Made by a program: the position numbers and the translations under genes. The notes beneath the pieces were generated by a model. It ran no database searches, was not told the DNA's origin, and saw only the letters and a program-made list of their open reading frames with translations. This document shows, one piece after another, positions 52,470-63,637 of a DNA stretch of 64,000 nucleotides; the first letter of the stretch is position 1; each line of letters begins with the position of its first letter. Source of the DNA: Onchocerca lupi (taxonomy: Eukaryota; Nematoda; Chromadorea; Rhabditida; Onchocercidae); assembly GCA_028564675.1 (NCBI GenBank), contig JAOVVO010000160.1, positions 62,001-126,000 of the forward strand, read 5' to 3'.

Positions 52470-52592
52470 GCTTATAAATACGGTGTCAGGAAGCAAGCTA
52501 TCAGTGAAGGAGGCAACAGTGATTACCAGTATGAATGGAGAGATTCTAATAATAATTATCTCCATAATTACCACTGCGGTGGTGCAAGTTGA
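52470..52592 (+). pseudogene. Diverged copy of the last exon of the His/Gly-rich gene
   Basis: The + strand reads KYGVRKQAISEGGNSDYQY, then WRDSNNNYLHNYHCGGAS and a TGA. The gene at 42007-43366 has HGVWKQAVKEWGNSDHEN and EDSSNEHLHNHHHGGRNWD in the same order. Nucleotides agree at roughly 70 percent through the stop codon and into the ACTGATCCA beyond it. The penultimate Trp codon TGG is TGA here, giving an earlier stop. Many His codons have become Tyr or Asn. I found no upstream exons on the + strand, so it is most likely a fragment or pseudogene; a live paralogue with unseen exons is possible. It is inverted and about 10 kb from its relative. Confidence 0.7.
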
Positions 52593-53047
52593 AACTGATC
52601 CAAGCACTTCGCATGAATTAATGAGATTATCATTTATTTGCAACAAAAAGTAGAATTAGCCCAATTGCATTGTCTTGAAGATTTCGGAGCTCCCTCCTCT
52701 GCTACTGAGGAATTTAATTAATTTTCTTGCAAGTTACGGCAATTCTCCCATACGAATCTTTCTCCACTTTCTGGCACGAAATGATTCACTTTTTACGTTA
52801 TCTTTCTATAACAGTGCAAGTGAAGAAATATGAGGAAAAAATATTTTTTGAAATTGGGATTGAACTTGGCCTAATTTATAAATTATTTTTAATCTTTCAT
52901 CTGTTTACAATAAAATTTAGCATTCTCAATATCATTTGCAATTTGACACATAATGGATATTGAAATACAAATTTTGAGCTTTACAACCTTTTCGGAATTT
53001 TTTTTCTAGAGAGAAATATTTTTGAAATTAAACTTTTCTGAATTCAG

Positions 53048-53111
53048 CTTGGACTGCAAGAATTTTCGAAATTTCTGAATTTAGACAATTTGAAAATTCT
53101 TGCAGCCCAAG
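53048..53111. repeat. 20-bp inverted repeat with 24-base loop
   Basis: CTTGGACTGCAAGAATTTTC (53048-53067) pairs with 53092-53111 with one mismatch. The total of 64 bases is in the range of a microRNA precursor. Nothing else marks it as a gene. Confidence 0.85.
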
Positions 53112-53961
53112 TTCTTGAAGAATATATGTTGAATGAACTTCAAGTTAGCCTGTGCTGTTCTGCTCAATTAAATTTAATCATTAATTAAGATATGTATTAA
53201 AGATAAGACCCAGAATTAGAATCTATATAATAGAAATCGATTACAATACAAAAAGTTGAGTTAAAAAAAGGGATCTGAGGAAAGAAACAAAATTTGTCTT
53301 CAAGTGATGTCGCAAAATGATTCAAGCAGTAGTTCGAATTTTCTTTAGTATTTCCTTTATTAATGTTTTTTACACTCTCATTATCCATTTTATACATTTA
53401 TTTGAATTCAACATTAACGCAGCACGAAATCATCTTTTACCGAATTTTAAAAAAAAAGGAATTTTAAGGTAGCCTTAGATGTCATTAAAAAAGTCTGTGA
53501 AGAAGTAAATGTCTGTTCACAAATGAAGTTAATCATTTTCTCATCGCCAATTATTCCTTTTTGCAGATATATTATTATTTGACTTTATTTCCTTCACTTA
53601 TTTCCTTTTTCTATAGTGCAATCTCGTTTCAAATTTGTCTACATCTTTAAAGAAATTTCCATGAATTACTATTCTGACATCTGAATATGAATATAGTGAT
53701 CCTGATAATTGGATATAGTTTTGCTAATGCAGATACGACAGTATGTATGTTGTCCAATTTGAAATATTACGAACTATTGTGACGAATGACAAATATTATG
53801 TTAACAAAAAGAAGTGTTTATAAGATGCAATCATGTATTATTAGTATTATTAGTGGTAAAATCAATAGAGTGACAAAAAGGTAGAGGGAAGAGACAAGGA
53901 GAGGACTAATTCTAAAAAGTATCTTTTTACGAAATAAACATTGTACGACGGGCAACTGTTT

Positions 53962-55925
53962 TCATCCAAATCTCAATGGACGTGGCCCTGGCGCTCGCTT
54001 CCATGATCTGAAATTATGATATTTTTAAATCAAATTTGAATTTTTTAAAATCTTTCCTTACCTAAGGAATGAATATTTGCATATGTATTTCTTTTAGTTT
54101 CAGATGTTAATCATCTTACTATACTCAATAAATGAGATAGAGAAGGAACGATTATGACAGCTTATTTAAGGTCTTTTCTAGTTCACCAAAAATGAGCTTC
54201 AATCTCATCAGTTTTATCAGCTTTTATATTTAATACCACTTAATTCCAATGTTTTTAGAGTTCCTCTATACCATATTCATGTGAGTATAATTGCAGGAAG
54301 AGAAATTTTTGTTATTAAAGCGTGGTGAAGTGATTTCTTGAGATTGAAACAATCCCAACTTAAATAAGTACTGCATAAGATTTAACAAAAAACAATTCAT
54401 AATATTCACTTTGAAAGAAATTACCTTACAACTTGTTCTACTTATCAGTTAATTATGAATTTTGGAGTTTAAAAGTAATAACTACCTGTCATCCGCATAT
54501 GATGATAACATGTTGACATCTGATGATCTTAATGAATTCATATATGGATTCACTGAAAATGGATAGAGCATAACAATACAATATTATGTATTTTAATGGC
54601 TCTAATTTAACTTTTTTAATTTGAATGAAGCATATTTCAATTAATATGGTCCCTAATCATATAAAATGAAAATTAGAGTTTGCTTTATATTCAAATGTTA
54701 AATGAGACTTAATATCATCTCTAAGCCAATACTGATCTCTTATTGATCAATGACTGATTGTACATCCTTTCTTATAATCGACAATTTCATTGACTGTGAT
54801 TAATTCCTCAACTATTGCACAGTTACTGATTAAATTTTCGATTTTCAGATGTTTTGAATCAATCTTCCAACAAATATTTTTGTGTAGGTATTTTTAGTAG
54901 AGACCTGCTTTAAGATGTAAATATCGTGGTAAAAGAAATAGTGGAGATAGGGACGAATGACATTTTGATTTTGAAATAATTATGAACTTTTAATTTCTAC
55001 TCAGTCAGCATTATTATATTTATGGTTTTCATCTTTAACATGCACAAATTTCCAATGAATTTTACACCAAAATAGTACTATCAAAACTATATTTACTCTT
55101 TTTACGTTCCGTATCCTTCTTTGCAATATTCTTATCTTACTTTACCTCTACTTAAATTGCTCAGTGTAGAAAAATCCGCTAAAAGATTCTTAAGTATTCT
55201 TAGCTTAGTCTGAAAATTAGTGTTACATGTATAGGCGGATAGATACAACGATACTAAATGAATTTTGGAAATTTTTGTTTTGATTAAAAAATGGGATGTT
55301 TATTTCAAATTTTCTTCTTTATTATTTCCTTTTCCAGAACGAGTTGCTAAATTTTTCTTCACATGTGTGTCATTTATGTTTTACATTCTAATGCGCGAAT
55401 TGGAAATGATTCAGGAATTAATAATTCACATCTATTTTCCAGTACAAGAAATGACATATTACCAATTTTACTTCATTTTTAGGATTCTGACCAGTTTGGA
55501 ACTGCTGAATTCAATAATAACTCAACGTAGTTTTCCTTCACTAATTTATTAGGATTGCAATATGTTTCCTGCATGTATGCTTTTCAAATTTTCTATATTT
55601 TTTCGCATATTTTAATTTAATTACTGATGCCAAATCCTTAAAAGAATTTAAGGGTCCTTAAAAGAAGCCAAATATGTAAATAATATATTTTTAAAAGCTG
55701 TGAAATAACACCAAATAATAGGAAATGGTCGCTTAAAGTGTATCGAAGATTTTCATTTTTATGCAAGAATTGTTGCGATTTCGAAAATGTACGAACCATT
55801 CATTCAGTTGTTGAATTGGAAAACTTACTGAATTCATAGAAAAGATCGTTGGGAGGTGCTATTTGAGCGAAATATTGCTGCTGGAATAGCGCGATTAGTA
55901 GAATGCTGAGTATTATCAGATTCAT
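53962..55925 (-). CDS. flp-21: FLP-21-type FMRFamide-like neuropeptide precursor, 3 exons, 69 aa
   Basis: Minus-strand exons 55925-55829, 54552-54486 and 54007-53962 join in phase (1, 2) to 69 codons plus stop. The start gives a strong signal peptide, MNLIILSILLIALFQQQYFA. A short spacer (PPNDLFYEF ... SSYADDR) follows, then a dibasic KR cleavage site and a single C-terminal peptide APGPRPLRFG directly before the stop. The final Gly is the amidation donor, so the product would be APGPRPLRFamide. C. elegans FLP-21 is GLGPRPLRFamide, also a single copy at the end of a short precursor, and acts on the NPR-1 receptor. Only the first two residues differ, so orthology is likely. Exons are tiny and separated by introns of 0.5-1.3 kb, which makes automatic prediction likely to miss it. 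Confidence 0.93.
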
Positions 55926-57555
55926 CGCTAGAAATTTCGGTATTGATCAAATCAATCGGGCTACAAGTTGAATAGAAAAAGCACAGCGTGAAGATTTAGA
56001 AGAATATGTCGGGATCCCCTTTAAATGATTAAAACTATCAAATTTGTCAGATTATATAACTTCAAATTGCAAATCATTCATGAAATCCTTTCATATATTC
56101 ATAACTATTCCTCCAAAGAATAGGTCATTTTCGAATTAAACTGATAGAAAAAGTTCTATCTAAACTTGATTCTGTCGAACTTTACTATGAAACGCTGTCA
56201 GCACTTCAGCATCATCCAGTACAGCTTCCTTCTTTAGTGTTGACACATCTAATAATTACACATTGACTTAAATGACACGGCAAAATTAACTCACAGATCA
56301 TTTCCTCAAATTTATTGTACGATTGATGGGTGAGTGGCTATCGACGTCAACGAAAATATTTTAGTTTGACGAAATTTCCGAATAATATGTATTACTATGG
56401 TTCGAGATCAGAAATATCATTACGAGTTAACTAAGCCGAATTTACTTCAAAGAATTGAAGATTTCAAAAAATCTAAAAACAGTAGCTCAAGTTTTGCTCA
56501 GGTATCGCCATTCTGGTCCTTGTTATTTATAAAATTCTGGAATTCAATTGAATAAACAAAAGAAGCTTCGAAATTTTGGAAGCTCTGATACTTATCCAAA
56601 TCAATAAAGTAAATGTGAGAAACGAAAAATGGAAGGATTATTAAAATTAAACGCTGCATCATGGATAATTAGTGATAAAATGAAGAGTTTAAAAAAATAA
56701 TAGAAATGAGATGAAGTTTTTATTTAAATATTGGAATGTAAGATGATACACTTCGACATCAATGAGTATCGCACGATTTATATATTCCCACTCTCCCATA
56801 TTTCAGTATTTTAATCTTGGAAACATCGTGATTACGAATTTTTGTAGAATCTAGGCTATAAAAACTTCAAGGCACTTAGAAAGATAGACATAAGCAAGGC
56901 TTTTAAGAGACTCAAATCTCGGAAGCAATTTTTTAAGACTCCTGGGAATAGAGAGACGAAGAGAATAGTTTTAAAAAAAAGTGGAAGAAACACGAGAATG
57001 ACACGCACTTGTTATTGTCTACATTTTTTCAATTTAAACTTATAGAATTCTCATTTCGTTTCCAATTAATTTGAAATAGTAAGATATCAATTTTGCACTG
57101 AACCGATATGAGATTTCTAATTTTGGAGAGACAATTAATATTTTCTCGTACTTGTTTGAAAATTTCATCTTTCCTTACTGCAAATGATGTTCATCCAATT
57201 TTTTCATTCCTCTTATCATAAGCTTGAAAATAAAGACGCATAAAACTTGAATTCATTTCATCATAGCTTAATAATAAATCTAATTTCTTCAATTGCATTT
57301 GAAATAGTAATTCTTTTCATTCAAATTTCTTTCAGATACCTTTCAGTAAAACCGACCATTTGATTTTGATTAAATTTCTTATGTTCTTCTGTCTCAGGGC
57401 TGCAGATCTTTTTCATCTGTTCGATAATTTTGATGTTTTTTGAATGTTAGTTCAAATCCCACACGGATCTCAGAAAACTTTCAGTTCTTCTTGGATAATT
57501 GTATGCTGTTTAGCAGATTTTGAAGCAAAAATACTGCTCGATACTAACGAAAATA

Positions 57556-57599
57556 AAATGCTAAAAAGTACTGATAGAAGTGTGGACTTTTTAGCATTT
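57556..57599. repeat. Perfect 14-bp inverted repeat, 16-base loop
   Basis: AAATGCTAAAAAGT (57556-57569) is the exact reverse complement of 57586-57599. It would fold to a short stable hairpin in intergenic DNA. Confidence 0.85.
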
Positions 57600-59670
57600 G
57601 ATTTCTATCTGCTTGTCTGAAATTTTGTGACATGTCTAGGTTTTTTTTTTTTTTTGATATGACTTAATCAGAAAATAATGAAGGCTGAACGAAAAGCAAA
57701 AAATAAATGGTAAGCTAAACTTTTGAATCGGGAGAAGCCATATATATATGTATGCATATAAATTCATTTTATAACTTAATACTTCCCAAATTCTCTTTCA
57801 AAGCCTTGAAATTTCATTGGAATCAGTCAACAGCAGTCATATTCACAATTTACAGTTCATTGCTGAACTGCATTCTTATCTATACGTTAATTTTATTTTA
57901 GGATAAGAAATTTCAAAATCTTTCTAAAATCGTTTTTTAAGCAGTATTTCCACTGGTTGTCACTTGAAGTATTTTCTACAGATTTTTTGGAATGTAATCT
58001 TTGAAAAAGAAATATTGCATCTTTTTAAGCCCACATTTTTTTGTGTTTCTTTATAAGAAAAAAAGAAGTATAAATTTGTGAAATTTTCTTTGAGAGTATA
58101 ACATTTGAAATGCACATTTATCGTGGAATCGCATATCCTTAAATTATAGTTTTGATTAATACTGTCATACAGTGAAATGAAGAAGACAGAATATTGAGAG
58201 ATAAAAAAGAAAATTAAATAATTGGAGAAGATTCCGAAATGTTTGTTTGAGACACTCTAAAGATGAGGCATTGAAAAGCTATTCTATTCATTTTGCTTTG
58301 AAATATTTGAAAAGAGATCATCTTCCTTCGAGACTTTGAAAAAAAAAAAAAGAAAGTTGTCCATATCCTTCAACTGCGTAAAGTTTTTATATGAATGGTT
58401 GTTTACAACATTTCTGGACAGGGAAAAGCCTCAAACTTCCCTAGTGAATAATAATTTTGAAAAAAAAAAAGATTTAACATAATACTGCAAGAGAAGGTTC
58501 AAATCCTAATATATTTTTTTGAACAAAAACTACTGCAATATCGTTTGAATATAATTGCCATCGAAAAATTCATAATTTGCTCATAAAATAAAATGACACT
58601 TATGCCATTTTGAGAATGATACATTTCGTTCTGTGATATTTTGCAACAAAAAAGCTCTCGTTTAGAGCGGAAACTTAAAATGAAACAGAAGTTGAGCAGT
58701 ACGGTGGAAGACAAGGTATATTCGATGGATATGCGAAAGTGTTATTTAAGATTAAAAAGAACTTATTCTTTTTTTCTAGCTGCGAATTAAACCTTCTCAT
58801 TTGTCACCTATATGTCAGTGAATTATTTCGGCAACAATGAATGCATAATCAGGATAGATTCAAAAGCCAAGCTGTTTTTTTCATTCTCAATGATTTCTAA
58901 GACACGATTATTTCATGGAAATTCAATTCTAGGAATCATCAGGTACAAGGATACTAGCTGATAATTAACGTTTGTTATAAAAATGGAAAAGAAATGAGAA
59001 AGGACAATCATGATATCCAATTTCATTTAATAAAATAGGAAAGAAATTGGAAGCTATTTTTGGACAGGAAAATATGAAGCAGAAGTAGACGAGGGCATGA
59101 CCAGCTTATAACTTCTACTTAACAAATATTATAGCGGATAATTATTTCTGATGGTGTTGCGTATATCATTTTATATTTTTGCAAAAAAGTATAAATGTAA
59201 GAAATTAAGAAGAAAACAATGAAAAAATTCAAAAATTATTTTTTTGGAAATTAAATTTTTTTTTTTTTTTTAAATTATTTCATCACTAAAAAATTGTTCC
59301 CTGCATTTTAGCAACAATAGAAGAACATTGACTTTTTTTTTATTTTAAAATTTCAGAGTATGCGAAGAAATTAATTTACAGAATCAAAAACTTTTATGAG
59401 ACCGAGTTATACAATTCTAATAAATTTTGAACAAATATCAACCGAGTCTAGATCAAGCATGGGTACTCAGCTACACTAGCGTTAATTAACTAATCATTGG
59501 TTAATGATTCTAGCATAATTTAGTCGAAGTTGTAATATCAATAACAATTGAAGCTGAATCAACACGGATGAAAAAATTTTCGTAGATGCTTTAATGAGGA
59601 ATTATGTATGCCATTAGCAGGTAAATGATGTTTTGATTGATGTTTATGAACCTGGTCACATGATATTCCC

Positions 59671-59993
59671 GGAGGAAACAATAGTTATTCCTTATTGTTT
59701 CCAATCAACATATTGTTGAAAAATTGAAGATATGGGAGGCGAAAGAAATTTTATAATATGCTCAATGATCTTCACAGATTAATATGAATATTCTCTGCGC
59801 TCAAAAAAAGGCTCAATTCAATAATCTTGAAAATTATGAAAAATGTCCGAAAAAGATATATTAAAAAACTGATATATTCGGGAGAACCATGCAAATAGCA
59901 TTATTCCCAAATATAATTCTCCAGTTGTGCAGTTAACGAAATTAAACGAAAATTATAGGAACTGGCTCAGTTCCTATAATTATTGTTTCCTCC
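59671..59993. repeat. 323-bp segment bounded by 13-bp inverted repeats
   Basis: GGAGGAAACAATA (59671-59683) and its exact reverse complement (59981-59993) bound the segment. Directly inside the right end sits a perfect 14-bp hairpin with a 3-base loop (AATTATAGGAACTG at 59951-59964 with 59968-59981). Near the left end GGAAACAATA pairs with 59693-59702. It looks like a small non-autonomous element (MITE-like), but I see no clear target-site duplication. Confidence 0.5.
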
Positions 59994-60191
59994 ACTGACC
60001 ATTGATTATCGTGCTCATTTCATAAAACAACTGTTGCCTTCTGAAAGGAATGGCTCAGAACGTCCTTGACTGTCCCTACTCAATAAAAATTTGTATGTTC
60101 ATTGCCAAACTGATTCTATAGATGTGTTTTGTGTTGAATTATTCAATGTTGCAAAAGTATTCATGGAAACATTAATTTCAAGTAGATGAAA

Positions 60192-60274
60192 TTATATGAT
60201 AGGAGATAAAGGCAAAGAGAAGCATTTCTTGTCCCATCCGTCACCCACTTTCCTTTCCAGATCGGACAGGGACT
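60192..60274 (-). CDS. Candidate terminal exon of a small unrecognised peptide gene
   Basis: After TTTTTCAG, a minus-strand frame in phase 1 reads SLSDLERKVGDGWDKKCF, then SLPLSPII, and stops. Base composition is richer in GC than the surroundings and the residues look coding. A KK pair precedes CFSLPLSPII, so a processed peptide is conceivable. I could not find an upstream exon with a start codon, so both gene and function are unproven. Confidence 0.3.
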
Positions 60275-62784
60275 CTGAAAAACAAGATTAGCTATCAGCT
60301 TGAATAAATTAATTTTTGATTTCTTTTCAGATAAATTTGAATTATTCACTTATTTCATTATTAGTTGCATTAACTTTATTTTTTCAATGGTAAAAGCTTT
60401 AATTCTCTAAATTCGAAATAAATATTAAAGGATCTGTCTCAGTCATTTGGAAATTTTTTCAATTAGATTTCAAAAATAAGTTATGAATTATTTATTCTTA
60501 ATATTTCTGTTTATGATACTTATATTAGTTATTCAGCAACAATAAAGATTATTTACGAATATCTTTGGGGAGTTCTTTCAATCATTTTTCCTCTTCCAGT
60601 GAACTATAAAAGGTTAAATTGCTAATTAGTCAGTGAGAATAAAAACAATTTGAATTTTATGAAAGAGAAGAATTCATTCTGAGAAATATATAATTGCTTG
60701 AACCCTTATATAACTAATGAACATTCCTGACACGGTTAGTACTTATTATTATATAAATATACCAGTAATATCCGAAATATTGTCGATCAAATTCTATTAT
60801 AAAATTTCGTATTTTAAAAACTTACTGAAATTTAAACAAATGCAAAGGCAACTATAGCTCAAATTAGTCTTAGCGGTTGTTTTATTTATTTAATGCATTT
60901 AAAGTAAATGAAAACTGAATAAGAAACAGCCAAGTTAAATAAGATATACTTTAAAAAAATACTTAAGGAAGAATCTGCGCAGGGGTAAAACTTTGCTAAG
61001 TGATTTCCAAAAAATTTCTATTCTCCGTTCTACTGATTCATTTTCCAATTTTCACCATCCCTTCTTCTCTTTCCTTCCTTACCTTTCTTTTCTATATGTT
61101 AATCACACATCCAATTCCAGCAAAACAAGTCTCTTAAATGAATTCCATTCGAAAATGTTTTTAGAAATGACCCCTCCACATAGTTCGAAGATGATTTTAA
61201 AAAAATGAAAATTCATTGGAAAAAATGCCTGAAAAAAATGCATTAAATTCACATGATTCCTGGATTACTTGAATATTGCTACATACTGGAAATAAATAAT
61301 AGAAATGTACACATTATAAAATGGTATGCTTTCTGTTACAGTGAATTTGTCTCCTCAGAATCTTTCGAAAGAAAGGAGGAGCAAATTGCCTTTAACGGTG
61401 CCTTTGATATGTTGGATACCGTAGCAATTTCAAAAACTCATTTACTCTTAAAGTAGAGTCAGTAAATTCGATCTAGATTTATTTTCAGCTTTTGTCTCAG
61501 CCACAATATATTAACTTTATTTCAGCAATTTAATAATCTTTATGTTTATTAAATTTTTTTTTCAACAAACTTTTTCGACGACACTGTGACGACATTGAAA
61601 TATTGTTTGTTCCTAAAAATTAACTTATCGAAATAAATTATTCTTCTCTCCAGTTAATTAAAAGATAAAAGATAGCACATCTAAACTTTTTTTCAAGTAG
61701 TGTCTTAGAACAAATCACAGTTAATTCGAACATTTCACAAAAACCCATTCATTTTAATGCAAATTTCTGAAAGAAATTTGTTATTCTACGTGATTCTACT
61801 GAAGCACTTTTTTTAACTGAAATATTTTAGAAACTTTGTATCCAGAAGACGAAGTTTCTGAGTAGAATGTTGATATTACTGGACAGATATTCCTTTGGAT
61901 GTTGTGATTGTAAAATCATATCGCGTGCTGAAAATCTCCATTAAAATTAACAGCACGAACGATATTCCCATCTATTTCAAGAGATAATGCATGTTTAAAA
62001 ATTTTATGAAGCCTATTACCTTCAAACTTAAAATGAAACTGAGAAATGATTACTCGGATAAAAAACTATTAAAGGAAAAATATGCACGGTTAGATTATTG
62101 CCATAGGTAATCACACACAATATTGTGTTCTTTTAAATATGCTGTAGAAAGGGCAAATTCGACGAAGATAGTGACTTCATTATTGTCGTGTTCATCTCGA
62201 CATTGCTAGCTCCGGGAATTTAGAAATACCGTTTCTTAAAATGTATATGTTTTATTAGCAAATCATGAAGATATAAGTGAACTTTTTTCTTTTTTCAAAC
62301 ATTATCCTCATGGGAATATCAAGAAAAAATATTTGGGAAGAGATTTTTAGTCAGACCATCCAAAAGTATCTCTTAAATAATTGATTAAAGTACACATCGT
62401 TTACGTAGCGATATTTTTTTCTTCGTATCTAGAATCACTGAGAAGGAAAAAAATGAGAAATATATTTAGGCTCATAACTTTTTTATGTCACCATAAAATC
62501 TCGAAGATATTTTTCCTGTCAGTGAAATGCAGATCTCAGTGTTTAGGAGTAAAGTAATTTATCAGGTAGCAGAAAACATTTAATTGGAAAAAGTCTTTGA
62601 AAAATTTCATTTAATAGAGATCCAAAATAAGCAGAAAATCAAAAAAAAAAAAATACAATCAAGGATCACTAATACATTCTCTAATACTCGAAGGGATAAA
62701 ATATAAAGGTTTATGACGAATTCAATATTTTTATATAGAATACATCTTTAGAAACAAAACAAAAAATTCAGATGCAACAAAAAA
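60275..62784. other. Gene-poor stretch upstream of the candidate exon
   Basis: Short frames at 60993-61208 and 61253-61456 (+) exist. The second has a possible exon after TCTGTTACAG (61342 onward, FVSSESFERKEEQIAFNG), but no complete model could be built. The rest is AT-rich without visible structure. Confidence 0.4.
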
Positions 62785-62966
62785 TTAAACTTCAGGGCCT
62801 TCGCCACCAGGTACCAACATTGTGATATGATTACCATTTAGCAAAATGGTATCTAACTTCGTAACTCTTTTACCGTCAACTGTATTTTCGTACTCCACAA
62901 CATCTTCTAATACCATATTAACATAGTCATCAAAACCTGTCAATGTTCCAACAATCTCTTTTTCAC
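62785..62966 (-). CDS. lsm-5: LSM5 (U6 snRNA-associated Sm-like protein), 3' exon, partial
   Basis: The minus-strand frame reads [47 protein letters not shown] and PGGEGPEV before the stop. This is LSM5 from the middle of Sm motif 1 to the C terminus. LSM5 is a subunit of the Lsm2-8 ring on U6 snRNA and the Lsm1-7 ring in mRNA decay. The exon begins after TTTCGTTGCAG in phase 1. The N-terminal part (the LELVDKCIGSRI-like segment) is missing: it was not found on the minus strand up to 64000, so the 5' exon is probably beyond the window. An ATG at 62982 would extend the frame but would leave the protein without half of its Sm fold. Confidence 0.93.
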
Positions 62967-63637
62967 CTGCAACGAAATTCATATATACTAATTTATCAAA
63001 TGAAGTGTCAAAACTTTATATCGACTTCTGAAGAATGTTGTGGATAAAAATTATTTTTCAATTCGCTTGATAAATTGACACATATCACTTTTTAGTCCCT
63101 AAAGACAACTGGAAAATACTCAATCATGACAGAAAATAAAAAAATTATAAATGGAGATATAACAGTCACTATGAAATAATCCTGTCGGCAAAACCGAAAT
63201 ATTTTATGATATAAATATGACGAAATAATCCAAGTATTTTCTGTATAAAAAAATTCGTAATATTTCTGAATTAAATGAATCACTATTCACATTTTGTTGC
63301 AAAAGGTCTTTGTTGTCTCATCTTCCGATCTGTTAATAGAATTTATGTCATTGTCTGAAAAGCTGAAATCCATGTTAATAGCCTGGAATATTACAAGGAC
63401 TAAAACTTATTGTAAGCATCCCCACCTCTTATTCTTTGTCTTGATAACCAAACCCTTTGCATAATACACATATTGTTAGCCGCTCCCCACTATAAAAACC
63501 AAAGACTATCGATATGAAAAAAAGATTCTGGCGGTTATTCGGTTTTTTGATCAGCTTCGACTTAATCGATTTGAAGAACTGATTTCACGTTACTCAACTC
63601 ACTTAATCCACTCAAAAACCACAACTCTCCCATTTAG
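62967..63637. other. Intron of LSM5 or intergenic
   Basis: The missing LSM5 N-terminal exon was looked for here and not found. No other coding frame is supported. Confidence 0.45.

Larger units (their letters stand above)
52224..53961. other. Intergenic, CHUP-1 promoter side
   Basis: Contains the exon-copy fragment at 52470-52592 (own entry) and a 20-bp imperfect inverted repeat at 53048-53111. The CHUP-1 frame stays open upstream of 52223 for more than 100 bases, but the ATG at 52223 sets a clean signal peptide. No other gene is visible. Confidence 0.45.
55926..60191. other. Long gene-poor stretch
   Basis: No supported gene in more than 4 kb. It holds a perfect 14-bp inverted repeat at 57556-57599 and an element-like pair of 13-bp inverted repeats at 59671-59993. 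Frames at 58499-58714 (-) and similar have no coding character. The 5' part is the presumed promoter of the neuropeptide gene. Confidence 0.45.

Noticed and set aside
58495..58508. tRNA-like B box word GGTTCAAATCC
   Set aside because: The preceding 60-70 bases do not fold into D and anticodon arms and there is no acceptor stem. A similar word near 57450 fails for the same reason.
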